Positions 1 to 7,640 of a stretch of DNA of 13,108 nt are shown piece after piece. Origin of the DNA: Gracilaria caudata (lineage: Eukaryota; Rhodophyta; Florideophyceae; Gracilariales; Gracilariaceae); the NCBI GenBank assembly GCA_030374735.1, contig JASCIV010000446.1, forward strand, positions 1-13,108, written 5' to 3'. Positions within the stretch are counted from its first letter, which is position 1; each line of letters starts with the position of its first letter. The notes below the pieces were generated by a model that saw nothing but the letters and a program-made list of their open reading frames with translations, made no database searches and had not been told where the DNA came from. Both the position numbers and the translations under genes were made by a program.

Positions 1-555
1 AACTCCCTACACCAGGTGTAAAATATCTAAATAATTATCTAAATTACCAGCAATGCTGTGCCAACGATCGGGTGCAACCGTGATACACGTGGACCACTCA
101 CACCCATATTGAGGCTGCGCTGCACGCACACGCGTACAAATCGTCCACCAAACACACCCGAGAGGGAGTTGACCATCCACCTCTGGTGGCATAATATAGA
201 GCACCGCGCAAGCGGGAAAAATCCCTAAGTAGGTGAAAACGGGCCTGAGAGGGATTGCACTTCACCACGGAGATTCCGGTAACGGACGAAATAGCGATCC
301 CAAAAGATGGGCAAACTCGAAACAAGAACAAAAACGAAAACAGAAACAGAAAGATATCCCAATACAGAGGGGGAGATGTAGTCAGTAAATACGGATAGAA
401 CAACAACAAAACAACAGAAAAATATATGGATCCCAATGTGGGGTGCACAACGTGCTTCTCCTCAGTGAGGCCGGTTGGGTGACAGAGCGGTACTAACGGA
501 GGCTTCTCCAAAAGGAGCGAGAGCCTTCGCGCAAGCCAACTAAGTCAGAGCCGAA
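1..555. other. Gene-poor left flank
   Basis: No protein can be assigned here. The minus strand has two overlapping open frames (98-511 and 7-204), but neither shows a recognisable domain. The 137-aa one is dominated by a hydrophobic, aromatic run produced by an A-rich stretch at about 320-360 (repeated GAAAC/AAAAC-like units on the plus strand), so it is probably a composition artefact. Small hairpin potential is visible at 505-516 (CTCC-AAAA-GGAG). The stretch could be intergenic or the remnant of a mobile element, and nothing seen decides between them. Confidence 0.4.
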
Positions 556-593
556 CACGGGTTGACTTTACTGTCACGGGTTGACTTTACTGT
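556..593. repeat. 19-bp tandem direct repeat (two perfect copies)
   Basis: The unit CACGGGTTGACTTTACTGT occurs at 556-574 and again without a gap at 575-593, followed by CAGGG, which resembles the start of a third unit. Its core GGGTTGACTTT recurs in inverted orientation as AAAGTCAACCC at 707-717. A small hairpin (CAAGC-GTGA-GCTTG) lies just beyond at 602-615. Function is unknown. Confidence 0.9.
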
Positions 594-639
594 CAGGGGA
601 GCAAGCGTGAGCTTGATCCGCCTAAGTCCTGTACCACAT

Positions 640-1640
640 TGTGGCAAACTAAAATTACTACAAATATCTAGTTATCATCCACGTGTGTGACCAATCCTGC
701 CACTCCAAAGTCAACCCTTCATAGGTGCATAAATATCAAAAACCATTTCCAAAACTGTGGGTTAATTCCATTCAAAACTATCACTCATTTACCATAGTGT
801 GCACATTTCTTGCCGCATAATACGGAAATGTTTTGCACGACAATGGCCTGTCCTAATTTTGCGATGCTATCGGCAATTGGTTGTGTCTGCAACCGTTTTT
901 ACGAGATTGTCTTGAATCGAAAGATAATTTTTTTCAAAATTTGGGACCTCAATTCGCCTTCCTATCAAACGTAAATTACTTTAAGCTATGTGAAAAGGTT
1001 TGTTTTTAATTTTCAGTTTGTTTTTCAAGTGTTTTTTAGATTTATGGAACCAAATGTTCTGTAACTGAGACTGTAAATGTTTAAAAGAGCTTACCAGGAT
1101 TATACGCATGAAGTTTTAATTAAACTGTGCAGATGTGCAGAGGGTTTGAAGGTTCTTAAAACTTTTTGTTTGAATTTGTTCTATTTTTGTCCATGTTTAA
1201 GTAAAATATTCATAACTTGATGTTGATCTCTTTAAGAAGAGAACAGTTTACGTTTTTCTAATAGTAGAATGATGCTTTTACTGATTTTAACAACGAAAAG
1301 CAATAGTTTGAAAAGTGTTAAGCAGAACAAACGTGTGAACGCTTCTTCGAATTAACTCACAATGACCCTCGGATTTTGGTACTTTGAGAGCACATTGCGA
1401 AAAGCTTTACAGCAGCTCGTAATTACATTTTATTCAAGGCAATTTTCTTGCACTCTGATTGCGTAACATGATTGGTCAAATCTGTGTTTCAAATTACACC
1501 TATCTTTCAAGAGAACCCAATTGGAAGGGTAATAAACATGTTTGTCTTCTTGCTTCATACATGATTGCTTTGTCTTAGGTGGTCAGAAACCTATTGTTGT
1601 GCCCAATAAAGAAATAGAACTTTTGGTCTAACGCGTAAGG
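640..1640. other. AT-rich intergenic kilobase without a gene
   Basis: This stretch is visibly AT-rich, with many short T- and A-runs. It has no open frame worth annotating on either strand. An AATAAA hexamer lies at 1605-1610, near the right edge. It could be a polyadenylation signal of a plus-strand transcript, but no gene to its left is visible and it may be chance. Composition changes sharply to GC-rich from about 1640 into the F-box gene promoter. Confidence 0.5.
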
Positions 1641-2266
1641 CTGTCACGCGCCAGAAAGGCCACCGGCCGGAGTTTGTGCTGTGGTACCTGCCGGGCAGGC
1701 CAAAAGAGAGCACTCCGCTCGTTGCGGTGACTCCTGGTCTGTCTGGTGGTGGTTCAGTAGCTGCAAGTCCGGCCTCGTGTTAAGCACCGGTCTGGTGGTC
1801 TGTCCAAGTTCTGACGATGGCACACCGCAGCACCGCACGCGATCGCACCACGTCACAAATTTAAACCTGTGAAGGTGGGGTAATGCGCTGCAGGCCCATG
1901 ATCAAGAGATGCGCGGGTGCGAGGCGGGAGCGGCTGCGATTAGAAATATCAGACGGGGACGCTCGAGACAACGGCGGCCAACAGCCACAACGCCATGCGT
2001 GGCGGCCGTGTAAGCGCGGGCGGTCGGTTTCGCTGTAGCCAGATCTCTCGTGCGTTGCAATGCGCGCCATGCGCGTTGCAATTTGGCACACGCGCCCCTG
2101 AATTTCTTTGCCACGCACTGGCGCGGCTGATTGACACAACTTGCAGCAACTCTTGCGCTCCCCGGCGTGCGCGCCGTAACGCTCCGCTTCCCCCCCCCCC
2201 TCTGCACCGCCGCCTTCCACTGCCCACCATTGAACCCTCCACAGCCCCTCGTCACCCGCGTCGCCA
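1640..2266 (+). promoter_or_regulatory. GC-rich upstream region of the F-box gene
   Basis: The 0.6 kb before the TATA box is GC-rich and contains a direct repeat GCGTTGCAAT at 2052-2061 and 2073-2082 (21-bp spacing) within CG/GC-alternating sequence. An 11-base C run lies at 2190-2200, about 70 bp before the TATA box. Open frames here on both strands overlap each other and show no domain, so I treat the region as regulatory. Which elements bind factors cannot be seen. Confidence 0.4.
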
Positions 2267-2272
2267 TATATA
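2267..2272 (+). promoter_or_regulatory. TATA box of the F-box gene
   Basis: TATATA sits in the context CCATATATACCCC. A start site about 30 bp downstream (near 2297-2302) would give a 5' UTR of about 190 nt. No ATG occurs between that point and 2487, so 2487 would be the first AUG of the message. This supports the chosen start over the longer open frame that begins at 1995. Confidence 0.6.
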
Positions 2273-2486
2273 CCCCACCCCCCCATCCGTCTTCAATCCA
2301 TCTCGAAACTACCAACCTCACCTGCGGCTACTGCCGTATCCTGCACGTCAGCGTTGGAAGCACCTGTCGCTCAAGTGCCAGCTCAGGTCCTGGTTGTTGT
2401 ATTGTAGCTTCGTCGCTTGTTCCCATCGCTCGCCACAACGCTGGCGACGCTCTCGTAGCTTTGTTGCCTCCTTCATTCTTGTGGCT

Positions 2487-4571
2487 ATGCAGCCACAACA
2501 ACCCCTTGCGAAACGGGGTGGATCCAATGGGAGTCCAGCGCCCGTTCCCGCGCCCAGCTCCACTCGAGGCTCTCGCCTGCGCCGAACCACAGCCCTTGAG
2601 AATCACAATTCCGAAGTCGCTGTGTCAGATGAAGTCCACTCCTCGGCTGCTAAGCGCTCTTGTCTCGGCGCACGCAAGTGCGACTCTGCGATGCTCGAGT
2701 CGAAGTATCCGTTGCCGAAAAGGAGAAAGATGCAGTCTGATCATGCCGTTTCACATGGAAACAGCCCGCAGTTGGCTCGCTGTCTGACCTACGGAAACCG
2801 AGGAAGTCCTCAACAACAATGCAGGCAGAAAACAAGCACTACCGATGGAACACAACCGACTCTCAGCTCACCGCCACCCCTCACCTGCCAAGCCAAAACT
2901 GAAATGTGTAACTCTGAGCACTCAATCAAACCTTCTAAACATAGTAATCTTGACAGTGTTCAAGCAGAACAAGCCTGCAAAAAGTCTCGAACCTTGCTAA
3001 CCGACCTCCCCGACGATATTCTTACCAAAATCATTCATCACGCGTTGCTCATGAACCCAACACGACCAGGAGAAATTTCCCGTCGCGTTAGACATCGCTT
3101 TTGTACAACTGGACGCGCGATTGCCATGTTATCACGGCGCTTCAACACTCTTCTCCGAAGAAGTATAACTTCACTGGAGCTCTGTCCCACCATCTCCTAT
3201 CGTTGGCTTCAGGCAATGCTTGTTTTCACCAAGGACAGTCTCCAGACCCTACATCTCATAACCGAGTGTCTTGAGCGCGGATCCGACCTTTGTCTCATGT
3301 TGGCATCTACAGCACCCCCTTTGCGCAAGTTGACAATCACTTCTCTACACGGAGCCCCTTTCGAGCATGTTGTGGCCATGTTTCGAGCCCTTCCTCATCT
3401 AAGAGAATGTGAGATCCACATACCGCGGCCTGTGGACCTCGCAGCGATAGCCCATGCCTGTCATGGTTTAGAGTCCTTATCATTGAGACCGGTTCGTCAT
3501 TACAAAGAAGTCGACGAAATCCGTCGTCAAATCGTATCGGTCATCGTCAGCCCCATCGGAAAGCGCTTGAAGACTCTGAAGTTACCATGGTGTTGCTCCA
3601 CTATGGAGGCGTTCAAACAAATTTCCAGACATTGTATCAATCTTGAGCACTTCTCTGTTGAATTCGGTGCGATGCACTGGATACGACACAGAGCATACAA
3701 ATCAGTAGAAGTAGATGGGATCAGGATTGATCTTGCTGAGTATGCTAACGAACAGAGGACCTTGTTGCGAAGCATGCTCAACGCGGCATCCAAACATCAA
3801 CTTCAGACTTTTAGTCTCTGTACCCTCGACGTGATTCCGTCGTCTGATCTTGATCTTATCTTCAAATCACTAACTGGGTTGAAAGAGTTAGACATCAACT
3901 TCGGTTCTGCAATGAATCCTCCGAGATGTCCTGAAGCAAGCTTTAAATTACTTAAGAAGTCAATGAGCCAAAGTCTCAATAGTATTGAAGTTGTCGGTTT
4001 ACGCTTCACACCCGAACAAGTACAGCAACTTGCGAGGACATTCCCGAAACTGGACTCTGTCAGCATCTGGATGGGTCGAAATGAAAGACCGACCCCAGAA
4101 GTTTTCAAATCCTTTGGGAAGAGAATCAAGCGTCTCAGTTTGGTCTGTGATTGGAATGAGCCAATGTGCCAAGCGGTGGGTGAGCATAACACGAGCCTAG
4201 AGTCCTTGTTTCTAATTGCCAAACAACTTTCGTTGAGCTCGATACGAGCACTTTTACGAGGCAAGGGCTGCACTCTCAAGGAGTTCTCCCTGATTATTAG
4301 CCGAAAAGGAGGGCCTGGTGATGGGCATTTATGGAATCTGGGAAATGAAGCTCAAGACGCATTGGCATCAGATAGATTTGAGACTAATGTCATTGTACAG
4401 GATACAGCTCGGATGGTAGCCAGAGATTGTTCAGCGAATCTTGAGAAGCTTAACGTAAGCGCTGCATCCCCAAGCGGTCAGTATGTTGTCGACTGTACCA
4501 CTATAGCAAGAGAATTGAGACGAAAAGCTCCTCACCTATGGCAAATCTGTGGCTCGTTTCTCAAGGAATAG
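2487..4571 (+). CDS. F-box/LRR-like protein
   Basis: The 694-aa product probably acts as a substrate-recognition subunit of an SCF (Skp1-cullin-F-box) ubiquitin ligase. The first about 165 residues are Ser/Pro/Gln-rich, low in order, and carry a basic NLS-like PKRRK at residues 77-81. An F-box begins near residue 169 (LLTDLPDDILTKII) and continues after a Pro/Arg-rich insertion as AIAMLSRRFNTLLRRSI. The rest has irregular leucine-rich repeats of the L..L.L type (for example LRKLTITSL, LESLSLRP, LKTLKLPWC, LKELDINFG, IKRLSLVCD). The frame is uninterrupted to TAG with no intron. It stays open upstream to 1995, but that part holds the TATA box and promoter, so I start at the ATG at 2487. The specific substrate and orthologue are not recognisable. 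The F-box call is strong and the LRR count uncertain. Confidence 0.85.
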   Translation: MQPQQPLAKRGGSNGSPAPVPAPSSTRGSRLRRTTALENHNSEVAVSDEVHSSAAKRSCLGARKCDSAMLESKYPLPKRRKMQSDHAVSHGNSPQLARCLTYGNRGSPQQQCRQKTSTTDGTQPTLSSPPPLTCQAKTEMCNSEHSIKPSKHSNLDSVQAEQACKKSRTLLTDLPDDILTKIIHHALLMNPTRPGEISRRVRHRFCTTGRAIAMLSRRFNTLLRRSITSLELCPTISYRWLQAMLVFTKDSLQTLHLITECLERGSDLCLMLASTAPPLRKLTITSLHGAPFEHVVAMFRALPHLRECEIHIPRPVDLAAIAHACHGLESLSLRPVRHYKEVDEIRRQIVSVIVSPIGKRLKTLKLPWCCSTMEAFKQISRHCINLEHFSVEFGAMHWIRHRAYKSVEVDGIRIDLAEYANEQRTLLRSMLNAASKHQLQTFSLCTLDVIPSSDLDLIFKSLTGLKELDINFGSAMNPPRCPEASFKLLKKSMSQSLNSIEVVGLRFTPEQVQQLARTFPKLDSVSIWMGRNERPTPEVFKSFGKRIKRLSLVCDWNEPMCQAVGEHNTSLESLFLIAKQLSLSSIRALLRGKGCTLKEFSLIISRKGGPGDGHLWNLGNEAQDALASDRFETNVIVQDTARMVARDCSANLEKLNVSAASPSGQYVVDCTTIARELRRKAPHLWQICGSFLKE

Positions 4572-4778
4572 GGAATATTACCGTGAAACTAGGCAAGGCA
4601 CTTTTGGTTCTAAAGGCTTTGGAAGAGTTGGAATCCTGGGACGCACTAACTTCAATAGAGTAGTTCTGTTTCTGTAAGCATGCGATTGGAATTTTGATGT
4701 GGATGAAGAACTGCTGCAGGAATCGTGATGGCAAGCAGTGTTCGAAAGAGTTCCCCATTTTGTTTTGTTCAGTGATAT
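4572..4778. other. Convergent 3' intergenic spacer
   Basis: About 207 bp separate the stop codons of the F-box gene (+) and the NOL8-like gene (-). It must carry the 3' UTRs and polyadenylation sites of both. No AATAAA is evident on either strand, so the 3' processing signals are non-canonical or lie inside the opposing gene. Confidence 0.6.
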
Positions 4779-6029
4779 TCAACTGGCATCTGAGTGCTGT
4801 ATGAGTTGAAACTTTTTGTAGAGCGCGGCGTGCCTGTAGCTTGTGCTCGGGGTCGTAGCTTGGTGATTATCCAGGTCTACATCCGGACGCGAAGGTTTGG
4901 TGGTCTCAGTTTTTGACTTGGATCCAGGCCTTTTGATTGTTTGTAAAGGCATTGCATCCACAGCGGGTATCTGTAACTTTGAATATAATGCTGCTCGGCG
5001 GTGGCATGTGAATAAGTTTTGTTCAGCACTGTCTTTGCGAGTAATGGACAGCTGCTCAGATTTCTCCATCGGCTGAGTATGATCGAGAAACATGGAGCGA
5101 AACACTTGTAGGTGCGAGCTTCTTTCCCGTTCAAGATCGATCTTCGACGGATCATTTTCGACAGCCTCGGCATTCTTGATCGAATAGGGTCTGTTGATAC
5201 TAATCGTAGTTATGTGACCATCCCGCGAATCAAGCTTGGTCTTCGCATCAAATGGTATGGCTTTATCCTTAGACTTATGACGTCCAACAGGGTTTGCGCT
5301 GTTTCCTTGAGAAGCCTTAATTGACTCGCTTTGACAATTTTGAAATAGAACACTGCGCGGTCGCTTGTTCTCTCTTTCGAAAGGCGGCGTCTCTTGCGTT
5401 GAGCGTTTCGCTGGCTTGATCCCATTTATCTCTTGAGTGGAGCTCAAACCAAACAGTGAGAGCGTTGTCTGAAGTGAGTTTTGCCTGGAAGCATAGACAG
5501 AGGGTTTGATCCGAACACATCTAGTGACTGGTTCCTGTGATTCATTTGCGTGGTCTGGAAGTGCAGAAGGACGGGAGGTGAGCTGAAAGGATTCGTCATC
5601 GGGAAACGAAAAACGAACATGTTTTCCCTTTGGGATGTTGTGAAATGGTAGTTGTGTTCTAGTTACAAGTTCCTCATTGCTTGACTCAAATGATATGCGT
5701 TTCGTTTCACATGAACTTTGATCCCATTCGTTGCGAAGACGATTCAAGTAATGTTGTCTAGCTTTTTCTACACGAAGGGAAGTACCAAACCATTTCACAT
5801 TGTTTAAGGATGATGTGCACTTCATAAGAGAAGCTTCATCGGCTTTGAGGGACATATGTGCAAAGCTGTAACATTTGCTGCGCGCGAAGTAACTGATTGT
5901 GCCGAAGCGAGACACGAGTTGATGTAAAGATGAGTCCGATATGTGTGCCGTGAGATTGCCAACGAAGATTCGGGGTAGGTTTTGAGGTGGTGCTTCATCG
6001 AGAAGCTCTGGATGAGGCCGCGCAAGCAT
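4779..6029 (-). CDS. NOL8-like RRM nucleolar protein
   Basis: The 416-aa product has an N-terminal RRM with RNP2 IFVGNL at residues 21-26 and a degenerate RNP1 (K-C-Y-S-F-A-H-M) at 52-59. The pattern after it, LNNVKWFGTSLRVEKARQHY followed by LNRL, matches the signature of nucleolar protein 8 (NOL8), whose RRM continues as LN..KW.G..L.......FL.RL. NOL8 in animals is nucleolar and linked to rRNA processing; that role here is inferred. The remainder is Ser/Lys/Arg-rich and disordered-looking. Two related C-terminal motifs, RRAALYSKLQ (about 344-353) and RHAALYKKFQ (about 399-408), stand out. The product is much shorter than vertebrate NOL8. The first in-frame ATG is at 6027-6029. The frame is open a little further upstream, without another ATG, to a TGA. 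A pyrimidine tract ending in TTAG just upstream (around 6086) could be a 3' splice site of a 5'-UTR intron. Confidence 0.75.
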   Translation of the reverse strand: MLARPHPELLDEAPPQNLPRIFVGNLTAHISDSSLHQLVSRFGTISYFARSKCYSFAHMSLKADEASLMKCTSSLNNVKWFGTSLRVEKARQHYLNRLRNEWDQSSCETKRISFESSNEELVTRTQLPFHNIPKGKHVRFSFPDDESFQLTSRPSALPDHANESQEPVTRCVRIKPSVYASRQNSLQTTLSLFGLSSTQEINGIKPAKRSTQETPPFERENKRPRSVLFQNCQSESIKASQGNSANPVGRHKSKDKAIPFDAKTKLDSRDGHITTISINRPYSIKNAEAVENDPSKIDLERERSSHLQVFRSMFLDHTQPMEKSEQLSITRKDSAEQNLFTCHRRAALYSKLQIPAVDAMPLQTIKRPGSKSKTETTKPSRPDVDLDNHQATTPSTSYRHAALYKKFQLIQHSDAS

Positions 6030-6210
6030 CGAATTGCTTATGAGGTGAGAGCCCCTGAGGGAATGCCGCAACTTGGTTTTGAGGCCTAAGAAGGAATAGA
6101 TAGAAGGCCAAGAAACTCAAGAAACCGGAGAGGAAGCGACGAACGCTATCTAATTGGTGTTGATCGACTGCTGAGGGATTATGGATCTGAAATGTGAAAT
6201 GAAACTTCCC

Positions 6211-6217
6211 AAAAAAA
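6211..6217 (-). terminator. RNA polymerase III T-run terminator for tRNA-Arg
   Basis: Seven T residues on the minus strand lie 19 nt past the discriminator base of the tRNA gene, a usual position and length for Pol III termination. Confidence 0.75.
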
Positions 6218-6236
6218 GTCCAGACGAAAATCTAGA

Positions 6237-6310
6237 CGACTCTGGCAGGACTTGAACCTGCAATCTCCGGATCCGTAGACCGATGCCTTATCCAATTTGG
6301 CCACAGAGCC
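6237..6310 (-). tRNA. tRNA-Arg (anticodon ACG)
   Basis: The minus strand folds into a 74-nt cloverleaf. The acceptor GGCTCTG pairs with CAGAGTC (one G-U), with a G discriminator. The D-stem is GCC/GGC with GG in the loop. The T arm is GCAGG-TTCAAGT-CCTGC and the variable loop is AGATT. The anticodon loop is CTACGGA, giving ACG (A34 normally edited to inosine), which reads CGU/CGC/CGA arginine codons. The loop matches eukaryotic tRNA-Arg(ACG). The anticodon stem TCGGT/TCCGG has a T-T mismatch at 31:39. There is no intron and no encoded CCA, as expected for a nuclear gene. Confidence 0.93.
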
Positions 6311-6660
6311 ACACAGATGCATGCACCGGAATGGGAATTACATGGTACTAAAATTAGAACGAACGATTGACCTCTCCGATGACCCCCGTTTTGTCGACAG
6401 GCTCAGATAGAAGAAAGCAGTAGTATTAACGACTTCATTCCGCTTAATCTTAGCACGCACGAAATAAACACACGTTCTCTCCTCCTCCTCCTCCTCCTCC
6501 TCCTCCTCAATCTTAGAAACTCTGGCGTCGGAGGGGGACAGGAGTGTGGAGAAGTATTTACATGCACGGAGATACGAAGAATACAACAGAATCTCCCGCA
6601 AATCGCTCGAGCTATGGGCCATAGCCCTTGGCACACTGGCAGAGAACACAAATGTTCTAA
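6311..6660. other. Spacer between tRNA-Arg and the TauE/SafE gene
   Basis: This holds a microsatellite (6480-6508) and probably the promoter and 5' UTR of the plus-strand transporter. A minus-strand frame from an ATG at 6620-6622 down to 6338 would encode 94 residues with a poly-Glu tract from the repeat. It has no recognised domain and I do not call it a gene. No convincing TATA box is seen before 6660. Confidence 0.45.
6480..6508. repeat. (TCC)9 trinucleotide microsatellite
   Basis: There are nine uninterrupted TCC units plus TC, preceded by CTCTC. On the minus strand this reads (GGA)n. It lies about 150-180 bp before the transporter start codon and may be in its promoter or 5' UTR. It is likely to vary in length between strains. 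Confidence 0.95.
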
Positions 6661-6664
6661 ATGA
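6614..6664 (+). promoter_or_regulatory. Upstream ORFs ahead of the TauE/SafE start
   Basis: A 16-codon uORF starts at 6614-6616 and its TGA (6662-6664) overlaps the first in-frame ATG of the transporter as ATGA. A second minimal uORF (ATG TTC TAA, 6652-6660) directly abuts that ATG. If transcription starts upstream of 6614, these would restrain initiation at 6661 or allow reinitiation there or at a later ATG. The transcription start is not known. Confidence 0.35.
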
Positions 6665-7620
6665 GTTCCCATTCGGATCACATGAAGGAAGATATATGCC
6701 TCGCGATGACCTTCATCCCCGCGTCGAAGTCGACGGTTTTGCCTTCCACTCCAGTTCTGAGCGTAACTCCGCACCTTTGTCGCCTTTCAAAGTCATGTCC
6801 GCGAAAATACCCCGTCTGCCGTGTGCAATCCATTCGTGCCGTTCTTCCGACAGGTCAGCAATCGTCTCCTGATCTCGAGGTTCCGTGTCCCCATTTGTCA
6901 CGGCCAACAGCGTTTTTGTTCGCATTAATGGCCTCTTCCTTGGGCTCTTTGATAGGTGCTGGTGGTGGAATTTTTCTCACTCCTCTTCTGGTGTCCCGCG
7001 GTGTGTCGCAAAGGCAGGCTCATGGTACTAGTATGGTAATGATATGTGCCGTTTCGCTCGTATCGTCCGTCAAGTACCTCACAGCCGCGTCAGCCAATAT
7101 TCCTGCAGCTGCTTTACTCGCGCTACCTGCATTGTTCACAGCACCAATTGGAGCTTCTTTAACAGCGTCCCTACCAATGAAGAGCCTACGTCGAGCGTTT
7201 GGTTTCTTTTTGTTACTAGTTGCGATCTCTATTCCGTTGCTACCCCGCATAATTTTGACCGGCCTTTCACTTTCCTCTTGGTGGTTACTACCTGTCGGTG
7301 CTTGCACCGGATTTGTGTCTGGTCTACTTGGCGTCGGTGGTGGTTCTATTAATGTCCCTACGCTCGTTCTTGTTGGTTTTGCCCAACGAATGGCACAAGG
7401 CACTGCTTTACTTGCCATGATTTTGCCAAGCATCAGAGCTTCCTTTACTCATATGCGGCTGCGGAACGTGCTTATCGATCTCTTCGTACCACTTCTCTGT
7501 GGCGCTCTTCTCGGAGGTCTGATAGGAGCCAGTGTGGCGGTTAGGCTACCGGAAGCATTTCTTCGAAAAGTATGCTCCATTTTTCTGTTGTACATATCGT
7601 TCCGATTTTTGCGCGCTTAA
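6661..7620 (+). CDS. TauE/SafE-family (sulfite exporter TauE-like) permease
   Basis: The 319-aa product has about 230 residues of TauE/SafE membrane domain built as two similar halves. Half one has IGAGGGIFLTPLL at about 98-110 followed by QAHGTS. Half two has LGVGGGSINVPTL at 223-235 followed by MAQGTA. The paired G.GGG....P.L motifs with (A/Q)xGT(S/A) are the family hallmark. Each half then has several hydrophobic helices, about 7-8 in all. Characterised members export sulfite, sulfoacetate or other organic anions; the substrate here is unknown. The first about 85 residues are Ser/Thr/Pro/Arg-rich and poor in acidic residues after residue 16, so an organelle-targeting presequence is possible. 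The ATG at 6661 directly follows an in-frame TAA and is overlapped by uORFs, so M16 (6706) is a credible alternative start. M90 lies inside the first membrane helix and is unlikely. The stop is 20 bp from that of the convergent GST. Confidence 0.82.
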   Translation: MSSHSDHMKEDICLAMTFIPASKSTVLPSTPVLSVTPHLCRLSKSCPRKYPVCRVQSIRAVLPTGQQSSPDLEVPCPHLSRPTAFLFALMASSLGSLIGAGGGIFLTPLLVSRGVSQRQAHGTSMVMICAVSLVSSVKYLTAASANIPAAALLALPALFTAPIGASLTASLPMKSLRRAFGFFLLLVAISIPLLPRIILTGLSLSSWWLLPVGACTGFVSGLLGVGGGSINVPTLVLVGFAQRMAQGTALLAMILPSIRASFTHMRLRNVLIDLFVPLLCGALLGGLIGASVAVRLPEAFLRKVCSIFLLYISFRFLRA

Positions 7621-7640
7621 AGGTTCCAAGCTGAGGCAAC

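Noticed and set aside
98..511. 137-codon minus-strand frame
   Set aside because: Its hydrophobic run is caused by an A-rich plus-strand stretch. There is no domain, and it overlaps another minus frame in a different phase.
1605..1610. AATAAA as a definite polyadenylation signal
   Set aside because: No plus-strand gene is visible to its left and the surrounding DNA is AT-rich, so chance occurrence is likely.
1995..2486. N-terminal 164-codon extension of the F-box frame
   Set aside because: It contains the TATA box, a C11 run and repeat-rich promoter sequence, and the translated part has no domain. The first ATG after the expected transcription start is 2487.
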